DNA from: Cristatella mucedo | Lineage: Eukaryota > Bryozoa > Phylactolaemata > Cristatellidae | Direction of reading: 5' to 3' | DNA: 64,000 bases | Assembly (NCBI GenBank): GCA_009760855.2 | Contig: WPIO01000032.1 | Span: 436,501-500,500, forward strand | Part shown: positions 1 through 10,010 of the stretch, piece by piece | Numbering within the stretch: the first letter of the stretch is position 1 | Layout of the letters: each line of letters opens with the position of its first letter | Position numbers and translations under genes: made by a program | Notes under the pieces: generated by a model | The model's input: the letters and a program-made list of their open reading frames with translations, nothing else | What the model was told of the DNA's origin: nothing | Database searches by the model: none

Positions 1-1029
1 GACCAATCCTAGGCGCCGTCAAGAGCACGTCTTTTTCGTTCCTTTGTTAAGGTTGATGGACGACTTGACCGGGAAAATCGTAGTAGCGTTTCATCCAGAG
101 TACCTGTTTATGGCCCACTACGAGCTCTTCGTATATTCAGAGTCAAAATAACAAGGCGGCGGGCGATTAAGGCCATCGCTGTGGGGGGCTATTTCCTGTC
201 TCCTGCAAAATAAGGCAATATTTTCACGCCCACTCGGGTGGGGGCGTGTTGAACAAGTAGGAAGCTAGACGTAAAGAGAAAAACTGAAGATTCAACTCTG
301 TTGCAAGAATGAAGACCAAGGCGGTACAGAAACATGACACAGGCCGCTTTTCACCGGAAGCGCTTTCGCAGCACATTAAAAACCATTAGAGCCTCGTGTG
401 CTGTCGCACTTTTAGGCAGTATGCTATGCGAATTAATAGATTAATCGGCCTTCGCCCTGGTGCGCCAGCTGTGAAGCTACCGTTACATCGCCTTTCACCA
501 GGCTGTTCTTCGAGAAAGAAATTGATAGCCTGGTGCGGTAGCTCTACTGGTCCGCATAAACGTCCGCGACACTTCCCAGAGCAAGACTCTGGGTCAAGAT
601 GAATAGCGACAGGCCAGGCTGGTGCAGAGTGGAGGGTTTAGCGCTGCCGCATAGTGGAATACTTGGTGCCCTATTGCGGCTGCTTGGAAAGAGCTGCATT
701 AAAAAAAAAAATTTGCGTGGGACATGACATTTCTCTTTATGTCTGTTGCAGTACTGTCCTTTGGCTGTGGCAGACAGACATTGCAAGTCAGCTCTATGGC
801 GGCCGTCATACAGAAGAATGAACAAACAAAATTAGCCCCTCTAAGTGACTTTCGCACTACAATTTCTTAAACTGTATTGACATGGCGATTTATCGCTTAT
901 AGTTTAGGGCCTTAACGATCAAGGTTGTATGTAGGCTCGGGCCCAGAGTCGTATGCGAAGTTCACGGAGAGAGGGAGAGAGCAAGTTTTGTTTGGTGCTC
1001 CGAAAATTAATCTGTTTGTTTTTAATTAT
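1..1029. other. Left-edge sequence, no gene recognised
   Basis: No open frame here resembles a known protein and none shows convincing exon signals on either strand. The short open frames are about 60-95 codons and of ordinary random character. A gene exon that begins outside the window cannot be excluded. Confidence 0.4.
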
Positions 1030-1132
1030 GTGTTTTGACATCAACGCTCTGGAGTGCCCCACTGACATAGTACTGAACCATAGCAGTGCAGTGCTTGAAA
1101 TGCTCAGGTAAGTTGTACTCCCTGTCAAGTAT
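1030..1132 (-). mobile_element. Line-A reverse transcriptase scrap
   Basis: About 100 bases match, base for base with scattered changes, the part of the neighbouring Line-A at roughly 2555-2635 that encodes the segment between RT motifs A and B (compare the shared blocks around 'ctctggagt' and 'ctgaaccat'). It is an isolated fragment with no 3' tail, probably left by deletion or by recombination with the larger copy next door. Confidence 0.6.
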
Positions 1133-1255
1133 CAAATTGACTTTTAGATCCTCTCAATGGCTTGCAGGTCGCTTCATGAGCATGCACCGGCCAATCAAAT
1201 TCAAGCTATTGAAATTGCATACCATTTTTTAGCTGATTTTAAACCATTGACATAA

Positions 1256-1690
1256 TAGTAATAATACACTTGATAAAGCGCCCTCAGAGAACTCAATCTC
1301 TTTCTAGGCGCTTTAAATTTGCTGCAAAGGAAACACGATCGAATGGTGAGTGATATCGTGCTTGACAAACAACATGAATAACATGGTTAGGGGTGACAGG
1401 CACAGGGTCAGCATGCGAGTGGGGTTAGTGGCAGCATGCAACAGTGTCAGCACTCATCAGCACATAAAGGATGAATCACAGGGACAAACTAAATGCTGTC
1501 ATAAATAGATGCGTTTCTAAGTGCTTTTTAAATGTGGCCAAGTCAGGGGATGTCGTGAGTCAAGTCAGGAGTGAGTTCAAGGTTTGGGATCAAACGAACT
1601 AAATGTACGGTCACCAAAGAATTTAAGGTTTGTACGAGGCATAGGTAAACAGTTAGTTTCCAAAAATCAGGTGGTACGATGCTTGGCCTC

Positions 1691-1789
<99 letters not shown>

Positions 1790-3815
1790 TCTGATAGGTA
1801 GGCTGGAACCACAGAATGAAGGGACCTAAAAATGAGTAACAAAACCTTGAAGTCAATCCGTTGCTTGACTGGTAGCCAATGCAGTTCATCGAGAACTGGT
1901 GTGATGTGGCAACTGCAACGCTCACGACAGACAAGCCTAGCTGCAGAGTTTTGCACTAGCTGTAAGCACCAGATTGCACATGCTGCTTGGTCAGCAAGCA
2001 GTGAGTTACAGAAGTCGACGGGATGTCATAAATGCATGGACCAACTTGGACATGGTATCCTTATCTAAACAAGCTCTCATTTTAGCAATGTTATGTAGCT
2101 GAAAGTTGGCAGACTTGATTGTGGAGCTGATGTGGTCGTCTAATGAGTGGTCGCTTTGGAACAAGACACCTAGATTTCGCGAAGATTCAACAGGAGGTAT
2201 GCTGGCAGAGCCGATTTCAAGCATTAGCCCTTCCAATTTCTGAATCGCACGTGGTTTGCCCCTAACTAGTAAGTTATTTTTATCATCGCTTAGTTCAAGA
2301 AAATTAGCTGCCCTCCATGTGAGGATGTCATCAATACATGCAGCCAGGGAGTTGAGAGAATTTGAGGTGCTCGAAGGCTGGGAGGAATCAAAGGAAAGGG
2401 ACAACTGAGTGTCATCCGCATAGAAGTGAAAGCCTAGATTATGCTTAGCCATCACAAAGGTAAGAGGGAGAGTATAAACCGTGAAAAGAACTGGACCTAG
2501 CACGGAGCCCTGAGGTACCCCATATTTCAGAGGTACCTCGGATGATCTTTGTCCATTCACATCAATACTCTGGAGTCTTCCACTAAGATAGGACCTGAAC
2601 CATTGCAGAGCAGTGTCAGTAATGCCCAGGCGAGATGAGAGCCGCCCAAGAAGACCTTGGTTATCGATAGTATCAAAAGCTGCCAAAAGATAAAGCAAAA
2701 CAAGCAGATATACTCTACCCATGCCTGCGTTCCTAAGTAGGCCGTTTTACACCCGAAGCAATTCTTACTCTTTGGAGTGATTAGCTCTAAAGCCAGACTG
2801 GACCTTACTCGCTAGGCTTGAAGTTTCAATATATGAGTTCAGCTGGTCTGCCATGACTCGTTCCAGTGTCTTTGATAGGAATGTTAGAAGGAAGACCGGG
2901 CGGAGACCGTTGCTCCAGTTGTCTTGGTCTAGTGTCGCTTTCTTGAGAAGTGGCCTGACCACAGCTTTTTTGAAAGGTGCTGGGACATGACCTGAAGCTC
3001 AGGACATATTAATGCTGCAGTTAGGCATGGCAGCAGCAGGTCAATGCGACGTAGGAGCAGGACAGTGGGAATAGGGTCCATAGTACTTGTTGTTTTCTTT
3101 GATTGGGATACAAACTTCACGACGAGATCACCACCGATCTGCTTGAATGTAGACATTGAGGTGCTGCAAGGAATCGAGGGACAGCATTCTGGCGGAGACG
3201 CTGCCATCGCAGGGATGCACTCCCTGATCTTGTCTATCTTCTGGACAAAGAATTGAGAGAAGCGATCTGCCAGATCGTCACATGAATCATCATGCAAGGA
3301 GCTAGGCTGGGAGTGATTGAGGAAATAGGTGATTGTCGACATCAGCATTTTTGGATCGTGCATCCGTGATTCAACAATATTTTTATAGAAGCAAGACTCG
3401 ACCTTTGCTAGGATTGATTGGCATGACCTACAGTAGTCCTTGTAGGCCTGTCGATGGACAGTCAGTCTTGATCTTTTGTATTCTTTTTCAAGCTTTCGCT
3501 TAGTAGACCTAGCTAGTTTAATGTCTGTGGTAAACCATAGGCCGTCTGGGCGAGGGTGCACCGTGTGCTTAGTCAGAGGTGCAAACTCGTCGAGCTGGTC
3601 GGCTAGTGTCATGTTGTAGCTATCTACCAATGATGACAGATCGGAGGGAGGACTGAGCAGCTGAGGCGAGGCAGATATTATCGCATCGACAGCATCGATG
3701 TCAAGGGTCTAGAGGTTTCGAGATTCACAGGTGATTTTGGAGGAGGATAAGGAGGCGGCACACACTGTAGACTAAATGAGAAATGCAAGTGATCAGATAA
3801 CCAGGATTTGATAAT
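1256..3815 (-). mobile_element. Line-A non-LTR retrotransposon, degenerate
   Basis: The minus strand reads from a truncated endonuclease end (about 3815, near the SDH-type motif) through a linker (fragment 3630-2929), the reverse transcriptase (2722-2006) and the C-terminal region (1956-1543) to a 3' hairpin and ATA-rich tail at 1256-1325. In the RT fragment motif A (FDTID, residues 16-20), motif B (GVPQGSVLG, from residue 68) and motif C (YADD, residues 101-104) are all present. The C-terminal 'WLPVKQRIDF' block and the 3' hairpin suggest the L2/CR1 group of LINEs; that assignment is inference. Frameshifts, stops and an (AG)n expansion show it is dead. It is the best-preserved RT of the family in the window. 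Confidence 0.85.
1693..1785. repeat. (GA)n microsatellite inside Line-A
   Basis: About 93 bases of uninterrupted GA lie inside the Line-A C-terminal region. In other Line-A copies (for example near 56395) this place reads 'gggagagtagatctga', so the tract probably grew from that short gagag seed. The long Leu-Ser or Arg-Glu open frames across it are translation artefacts. Confidence 0.95.
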
Positions 3816-4680
3816 ACTTATATAATAATAATTTGGTAATAATATAATTCCTATCTAAGACGTCCCCTCTAAGCAGTTTATCGAATCACTAATACAGAGT
3901 TCCTCTAACTGTCAGATGCGATGGTGACAGCTGAGAAAAGTAGGCAGTTTCAAAGCCTTTTAATCCTCTCGATCTATTTCTTTGTCGGTTGCGAGGGTCC
4001 TGGCCATTGACGCGGAAGTGGAAACAATTAAATATAGGCTCTTATTACTTTCGCCGCCTTAGAAAACGTGTGCTTGAATTTAGTACTTGAAATGCAAGCA
4101 ACGAGTCTCAACGTCATCGAATAAAAATTGGACAGCCATGGATGTTAATGTTGAAAATGATTAACATTGATACCGGTATTAATATAACTTATTAAGATGA
4201 TTATGAATTGATAATTATTAGCGTCAACTTCTTAGCTCCAGCAGCACGACCAGCTCCACCAGCGGGCGATGGAATTTCCAATGGATTGCAAGAAGGCAGC
4301 CGTAGCATTTATTTTATGTAGGGCACGAAACTCGTCAACTATAAAATAGTGGCACCGTAGCATCCGAAGAGTGCTCGTGATGCAAGACGAGTCGAGCGCA
4401 AATCCACGCCACAAATCCCGGACTAACCTGTACGACAACCCTTCCCGGTATAACTCCTGAGGCCAGAGGCGTAGAAGGGGGTTGGATGGGGTGGTTGGGT
4501 GACAGATGTCCCCGGGCGCCAAAATAGATTGAGCATATTTCTAAAAAGAAAACTTCATGCGAGAATACCGATTTTGATTTCAAGCAAGTACCTTTTTAAA
4601 TGGACTTACTACTATCGGCTGAGCTAGTTAAACACGTTTACAGACTTAGACCGAGCTGTAGCTTGAAACTCTGCCGGCAT
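3816..4680. other. Intergenic, AT-rich, no gene recognised
   Basis: This stretch contains AT-rich patches near 3820-3860 and 4160-4225 and short random open frames. No repeat family seen elsewhere in the window was recognised here. Confidence 0.4.
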
Positions 4681-4770
4681 AATAATAATAATAATAATAA
4701 TAATAATTCACTTGATAAAGCGCCCTCAGAGAACTTAATCTCTCTCTAGGCGCTTTACATTTGCTGTAAA
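4681..4770 (-). mobile_element. Line-A 3' tail only
   Basis: An (ATA)n tract is followed, on the plus strand, by the inverted-repeat block 'agcgccctcagaga...tctctctaggcgct' and the start of the 3' UTR, then the match stops at about 4770. This is the complement of the Line-A 3' end, so it is a severely 5'-truncated insertion or the tail of a SINE that borrowed the same end. Confidence 0.8.
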
Positions 4771-5307
4771 GTTACATGAGATGAGGCGGAAACACCGAGG
4801 GGGCTTCAGCCACTACGTATTTCGCTGGCGTTCGAAGCAGAACACATCATGGCCGTTCAGCCCCTCCGTCCGCATCCCAGCATGCCCTTCTCGTCCGTTG
4901 GCCCCATACTGCCTGCCACACGCAGGCTGTGTAGCCTCAAGTTCGAGCCCGCCCTGCTACGTCAAGGTCAAGGTCGAGACAGCCTGCAGTAGCTGAGCAG
5001 CGACAGGCTATTAGACCGCAAAAGATAAGCATAATTAACTGGCTGCGCTATGCCAACGCAGCCGTCGTGTCAGGCCACAGGTCAGGTGTCCAAAATAGAA
5101 TACTGTCCAGAAATGAGAGGGCACTTTTTTGTAAACCGTGATAACCACAGCTTGAACCTGGCACGTGTTCACGCTGCTTGTCGCGATTCCATTGTCGATA
5201 ACTTTTATTTGGAACAATAGAATAGAGAGCACCTAGTACCTAATTCTTTCAAAGATAGACTCTGAGGTGGGAAGAACGGAAGACATTCTTAGCCATCACT
5301 GTCAGAC
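4771..5307. other. Intergenic, no gene recognised
   Basis: No recognisable coding or repeat content was seen. It precedes the hAT-like pseudogene. Confidence 0.35.
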
Positions 5308-6025
5308 GTGACTCCGCAGCAAGGTGGAAGAGTGGAGGCTGTGAAAGCTACCAGTGATAGACTGAACAGCATTGTAGGTCTTTCTAAGGACACAAATGGA
5401 ACATTGGAAGCAATAAGTGAAGTAGGCAGTCTCCTAAATTGCATTTTATACTTTAACTGTCTTACACTGTTGCTATTTAGATACTTCATCGTTAAGGAGG
5501 ATTGACTGCGTTCAAAAAAGACTGCAGGATAAATAGTTGAACTTAAAAGATGCCTCTTGTGTCATCGACTCTCAGGAGATTTAGTTGTCAAGACTTCGAG
5601 AAGACCTGTGCCAGGAATCACTACCAGATGTCAAAAGGAGATGTGAGTTGTGGAGAATTTCAGTTGAGCGAAGAATCCAAAAAAGACTTGGATGTCTGTA
5701 GAACTTTCTCACGATGTTGGTCTCATGGCAGAGGAAGAAATTTAAAAAATACTGAAGGACAGGATAGACTATCCCCGACAAGAAATTACAACAAGATTTT
5801 CCTGGCTCACAGATCTTTATGCCGAATGTGGTTTCTTTCTGGAAATGGAAGCTTTTGAAGACACTTGGCCAGACCAAACTAAGCCAGCAATGTCTAGATC
5901 TTGATGGCTTGTATTGTTCAGACGTTAATGAAACCGAGTTGTACAACGAAATATGTGACTGTAACATGCTTCTTGCCACACGTCACGACTCGGCACTAAG
6001 GACAGGACTGAAACTCATGTCTTAA
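5308..6025 (+). pseudogene. hAT/ZMYM1-like transposase remnant
   Basis: Two adjoining plus-strand frames read like the C-terminal half of the hAT-derived ZMYM1 / '52 kDa repressor'-type proteins. The first (5308-5505) has 'RLNSIVGLSKDTNGTLEAIS' and a hydrophobic helix. After a shift near 5500 the next frame has 'CVQKRLQDK', then, past several in-frame stops, 'LDGLYCSDVNETELYNEI', which resembles the D-V-x-x-x-E-L-Y-x-E-I block typical of those proteins. The frameshift and about five stops make it non-functional. Family assignment is from remembered motif patterns, not a search. No inverted terminal repeats were identified, so it could be an old transposon or a retrocopy of a domesticated gene. 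Confidence 0.6.
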
Positions 6026-6352
6026 ATTGCCAGTTACGGAGAATGTGTGTTTCCTAATTTGAGAGTTGCCTTGCAAGTTCTTCTATAGCTTTGTGAGTTA
6101 CCAGTTGTGAGTGTTCCTGTAGCAAGCTGAAGCTAGTCCTGCCTAATCTGAGAGCGTGAAAGGTGCAAGGTTGACTCTCCGATATGGCATTGTTAAGCAT
6201 AGAGAAAGAATCAGTGGAAAATAATTGACTTTCAAACTGTAATAGACCACTTTGCCAGGTCCTGGCCTAAACAATTCACCTAAGTTAAAGCTGTGACAGC
6301 TTAATTGTACCTGTATTGCTAATACAAGACCTGTACCTGTTAATCAGCCCTA
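6026..6352. other. Unique left flank of the tandem array
   Basis: This sequence does not match what precedes units 2-4, so the left end of the array is at about 6353. No gene is seen. Confidence 0.6.
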
Positions 6353-6407
6353 CGCCAATTTTTTGTAAACAATATTGCAATACTCAATTGCATCTGATGC
6401 TAGTGAC

Positions 6408-6612
6408 AGGGCGGGGTAGGGCTGGGTAGGGCAGGGTAGGGCGAGGTAGGGCGGGGCAGGACAAGGAATGAGGCAGGGCAGGGCAGGGCAGGGCAGGGCA
6501 GGGCAGGGCAGGGCAGGGCAGGGCAGGGCAGGGCAGGGCAGGGCAGGGCAGGGCAGGGCAGTACAGGGCAGAGAAGGGCAGGGCAGGGCAGGACAAGGGA
6601 TCGGGCAGGGGA
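6408..6612. repeat. GGGCA / GGGTAGGGC minisatellite, expanded, unit 1
   Basis: A 5-base GGGCA repeat runs about 22 times between 6475 and 6590, flanked by irregular GGGGTAGGGC repeats. Runs of three or four G at close spacing on the plus strand could form G-quadruplexes. It lies about 1 kb upstream of the gene. The long Gly-Arg-Ala or Pro-Ala-Leu frames over it are not genes. Confidence 0.9.
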
Positions 6613-6619
6613 ACAGTAT

Positions 6620-7430
6620 CTCAAGACTGCTAGTCTTTTACTGCGTTATTCCCGAAGGCTAATTCCCTAAGAGGTGTTATTGACAGGATACCCTTGCAGC
6701 TTGACAGACACACACACTGATTCTCTAATCGGTGTTTCAGTTTCGTGGTCGTAATCGTCAGCTCCTCATTAAGCCGCTCTCTTCGATAACTGCTTGTCGC
6801 ATAAAAGCTACATTCAGATTTACACTTCCGCAGCTAGTGATCGTGGTCGACCAATCACTAAGTTTAAGGTCTGCCTACCCTGATAGAATTCCAAAAGTCG
6901 TGATTGACCGATGGACGATCAAAAAACAAGCAATTTGGGTAGCTGGCAACTAGGAAATGTATTCAAGACTCGAATCCACTCATAAATGGGTGCTGTAAAG
7001 CTATTCGGACTGTACTCCCATCAGCCGTCACGGCTTAGTCAAGTAGTCCGAGATCAGTCGCACGCCCACATTCACCACTGCAAGCGGATGACGTAACCGA
7101 ATACAAAGTCGAGGGACATCTAGTCTTGCTAATACCAATCGAGGAATTTGTGACATGGAGCAGGAGATTAATTTGGGTTGCCTGTTTGACTAATTTATGC
7201 GGAGCTGTTTGCAGTTCAGCAGGTATAGTTTTTGTGTAACCTAGTTGCATCATGGACGCAACATAGCGGCACCTGATAAAATCGCCGGAGAGGGGCGTCT
7301 CACAATCGCTTGTATTAAAACATTCAGGGTAACCTGCCAACTCGTTGCATCGGAATTTTGTCTACGGAGCAATGCATTCGGATGTGGCTGCCACTGTTGG
7401 TGCTAGATAGGAGCGCATTAAGCTTAATCA
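6620..7430. other. Unit-conserved upstream segment, no gene assigned
   Basis: The segment between minisatellite and promoter is present in every unit (about 19066-19873, 31618-32421 and 43318-44133). A 73-codon frame at 6732-6953 (also 19175-19396, 31724-31945, 43429-43650) stays open in all units. It has no recognisable domain, its few differences between units change amino acids, and no exon signals or Kozak-like start stand out. I treat it as noncoding. Confidence 0.4.
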
Positions 7431-7472
7431 TGAAACTGGCATTTTGCCCTAAGCTTCCTTTGGAAACATACA

Positions 7473-7571
7473 GTTGGGCGTGGTTCATGCATATTTATCC
7501 ACTGCCTCCGGCTAACGCCTGGCAGTAAGGCTTGGCTGCTGTAATTAAGGATCGCGTTCTCCGTATTTATA
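7473..7571 (+). promoter_or_regulatory. Promoter of unit 1 repeat-protein gene, TATA at 7564-7571
   Basis: Three blocks are shared with the diverged paralog at 58288-58388: 'gttgggcgtggttcatgca' (a GGGCGTGG CACCC/KLF-like box), the palindromic 'ggctaacgcctggc' region, and 'gtaattaagg' (TAATTAA, homeodomain-like) 22 bases ahead of a TATTTATA TATA box. The TATA box lies 83 bases before the ATG. A start site near 7595 would leave a 5' UTR of about 50 bases. A 'gacgtcag' half-CRE-like motif precedes the ATG in both. Binding-factor names are inference from motif resemblance. Confidence 0.8.
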
Positions 7572-7646
7572 CCCGTCAAAGCTCACTGAACCGGCACAAG
7601 ACAGCTCTGAGCAGCTCTGGCAAGTTTCGGTGCTGAGACGTCAGTC

Positions 7647-8238
7647 ATGAAGATAGCCGTGGTCGTACTCGCTCTATGCGTTCTTTCGGTTCAAGGTGAG
7701 TGCTCGGCGCTGAGTCTTGTAGGCAGCTGCCCAGTCACTCAGTCATGTCTTACCATCGTTCTCAAAAATGCCACGTCCCGCTGTACTCAAAGGACGGTGA
7801 GAAGGAGCGTTCTAAAAGCGCATTGCAACCGAGTGCTATATTGCAAGGACTAAATCGTGACATTTACTTGTTGCAGCAGGTGGATGGGGAGGAAAAGAAA
7901 GCAACAACAACAACAACAACAACAATAACAACGCTGGCGGAAATAACAACAACAATAATAATAACAACAACGCTCGGGGTCACCACGAAAGGACCGTCAT
8001 CAAGAAGGTTCCAGTGCCCTACACGGTGGTTGAGAAAGTTCCACAGCCTTATGAGGTCATCAAGGAGGTGAAGGTTCCCGTGGAAGTGATCAAGGAGGTC
8101 AAGGTACCAGTGGAGGTCATCAAGGAGGTGAAAGTGCCCTATCCAGTGGTTGAGAAAGTGCCAGTTCCCTATACAGTGGTGGAGAAAGTCCCTGTTCCGG
8201 TGAAAGTTCACCGCGAGTACGAGCCTGAAGGATGGTAA
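7647..8238 (+). CDS. Secreted Asn-rich Val-Pro repeat protein, unit 1, two exons
   Basis: Exon 1 is 7647-7695, ending CAAG|gtgagt in phase 1. The 181-base intron ends ttgcag at 7876, and exon 2 is 7877-8238, giving 136 residues. The first 17 residues (MKIAVVVLALCVLSVQ plus Ala) are a clear signal peptide with a V-x-A cleavage site. Then follow GGWGGKES, ten Asn (26-35), AGG, ten Asn (39-48), a basic linker ARGHHERTVIKK, six 10-residue repeats (65-124; for example YEVIKEVKVP), and a VKVHREYEPEGW tail. Pro every tenth residue and alternating Val with charged residues suggest short beta segments. There are no Cys in the mature part. It is likely an extracellular matrix, cuticle, shell, silk or adhesive type protein by composition only. 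An acceptor three bases downstream (ttgcagcag) would remove one Ala. Confidence 0.85.
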
Positions 8239-8287
8239 ATGTTGCGGATAAGCTATTCGCAATGGATAGGCATTATAATTTTAGGTG

Positions 8288-8293
8288 AATAAA
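8288..8293 (+). terminator. AATAAA polyadenylation signal, unit 1
   Basis: A canonical AATAAA lies 50 bases after the stop codon of the repeat-protein gene, with a GT-rich 'gtacatgtacctgtaaatgtg' stretch just after it. It implies a 3' UTR of roughly 70-80 bases. Confidence 0.75.
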
Positions 8294-8299
8294 TTATGT

Positions 8300-9800
8300 A
8301 CATGTACCTGTAAATGTGCATCTGTATCGGATTATGCTTATTAGAGTTCAAAGACTTGCTTAGTTTGATGGTCTAAAAGCTATGCTAGCAACGTGTTTCC
8401 AAAATAAGGAACCCTTACCACATTTCTCAACAATATATTCCTTAGTAACGGCCAATGTGGTTTGCTGGTAATTAGCGAATTCAACTTGATTAACAGAAAA
8501 AAGAAAGTCAGATTTGGTAGTTTTTTCTTGACGGAATGGTGACTTGGATGGGCGGACAGAAAGTCACCCAAGCCTTACGTAAGAATATCGCTGGTTCCGA
8601 CAAGCTATGTCTAAGTGATGAAGCTTAATTATTTTAGAGCGAGTACAAAAATCAGTAAAAGCACTACCGGATAAATCAATTTCTTTCATAAGTTTGCTAG
8701 AAGGAAAACCATTCGATAGGCCAATGATGTACGCTAATACCTGAAAATATTTCGAGGCGTGTCTTTACTTTAATTGCATATTTTAGGCAGCATATGTGAA
8801 GGTTTATGTAGAAACGCTGATCGGAAGAGTCCTTTCGCAAAAGGAACTGCCAAAAAGGCGTCGTACAGCCGATTTAAGCTGCGCTAAAGTCGTTCGAGAA
8901 AATGGGCAACACACATACATTTTCCACAGAACTACATGTTCTGCGCCCAGATTTAAATAATGACGATTATTTAGGGTAGGTACGAGATAAAGCTTAAAAG
9001 AAGATTGAGCTAAGCTCGTTTAGTGAACTATAGCTACTAGTTGCGACCGAAATTTCTATCCGAACTTTCTCTTAGTCAGGGCTCAGTCTTCTGATGAGGC
9101 AAAGAGTGCTGACTTGCTCGAAGTGAGCTCACGCACAGCCATATACATATTTTGTTTTCCACGTCATTACGATCATGATAGCACTACTACGCATAGCGTT
9201 CAAGAATGTGCTTAAAGGGCAACCAAATAATTTTAACTCATTGGGGTTATGTACAACCTCAAGCGATATATGGCAATTGACTGAGATGGCAGAAAAAAGC
9301 AATCAGTAATCCCCATTCAGATCCCTCGAAAATAAGTAAAGTGGCTGAGAAAAGCTCCGACTTTGCTTGCGTGTAATAGCACAATGTTTGTAAAGTCCAC
9401 CCAGAGTTTTTAGCCCATTGAGGATGTTCGATTTCGGATAATGTCTCGGGTAATGTAATGTAATGCAATAAGCAAAATAAGCCGCACATAAACCACACAC
9501 CTGCTGTGCAAAGCTCCGATTTAAAATGCATTAAACAGGCCACGTTTTTTAAGTGCACCTCTTCCTGGAAAAAGAGTTTGAAGACACCTATTGAGTTGCA
9601 CGTAATTCGCCTTCATTGCATCTGGTCGTCAGTTTCCCGTTTGGAAACGTGTGATATCAATCTCCACTCTGTCCACCTCTTTGAAAACGGTCCGATGAAT
9701 TTGAATAACGATAGGGGTTGGCAATCAACGGTCTATTGAAAGGCATGGTGCCATTTAAGGAATGACATGATTTAAATAGATATAAATACATATATACATA
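8300..9800. other. Intergenic part of the unit, no gene recognised
   Basis: This stretch is conserved between units (about 20743-22240, 33293-34800 and 45003-46500) only because they are recent duplicates. The diverged paralog shares nothing here. Open frames of up to 99 codons on the minus strand around 9259-9558 change reading frame between units through small indels, which argues against coding. Confidence 0.5.
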
Positions 9801-9802
9801 TG

Positions 9803-9808
<6 letters not shown>

Positions 9809-9839
<31 letters not shown>
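9809..9839. repeat. (TA)n microsatellite, unit 1
   Basis: A TA-repeat tract of about 30 bases with imperfect ATA/CATA flanks. Its length and interruptions vary between units. Confidence 0.9.
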
Positions 9840-9843
<4 letters not shown>

Positions 9844-10010
9844 CGGAAACAAGTAGGCCATTTCATTGGAATATATAAATTACGATAAATAATAAATTAA
9901 CCCCAAATACAGGTAATTTCATCAATATTCAAGCCCATCAACACTTGAATAAATCCGAAATGATAGTACTGCCAGCTTACGAACGTCAGGGAATCGTCAA
10001 CGCAACGAAT

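Noticed and set aside
6468-6662. Regular GGGCA repeats resembling a CRISPR-like or coding repeat array
   Set aside because: There are no spacers. It is a simple 5-base minisatellite, and lengths differ between units.
6732-6953. 73-codon open frame kept in all four units
   Set aside because: Conservation only reflects recent duplication. The few differences change amino acids and no exon signals or domain are visible.
7700-8071. 123-codon frame with poly-Thr, reading through the intron of the repeat-protein gene
   Set aside because: It ignores the GT-AG intron, lacks the signal peptide, and is the +1 shadow of the Asn runs. In unit 3 it appears longer only because of the extra A.
7864-8262. 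Antisense open frame of 132 codons over exon 2 in every unit (149 codons over the paralog)
   Set aside because: The repeated GTN, AAG and GAG codons leave few stops on the other strand. It has no start context or splice signal of its own and mirrors the real gene.
9506-9739. 77-codon open frame, identical in all units
   Set aside because: Same reason: identical because the units are recent copies, with no recognisable features and none in the paralog region.
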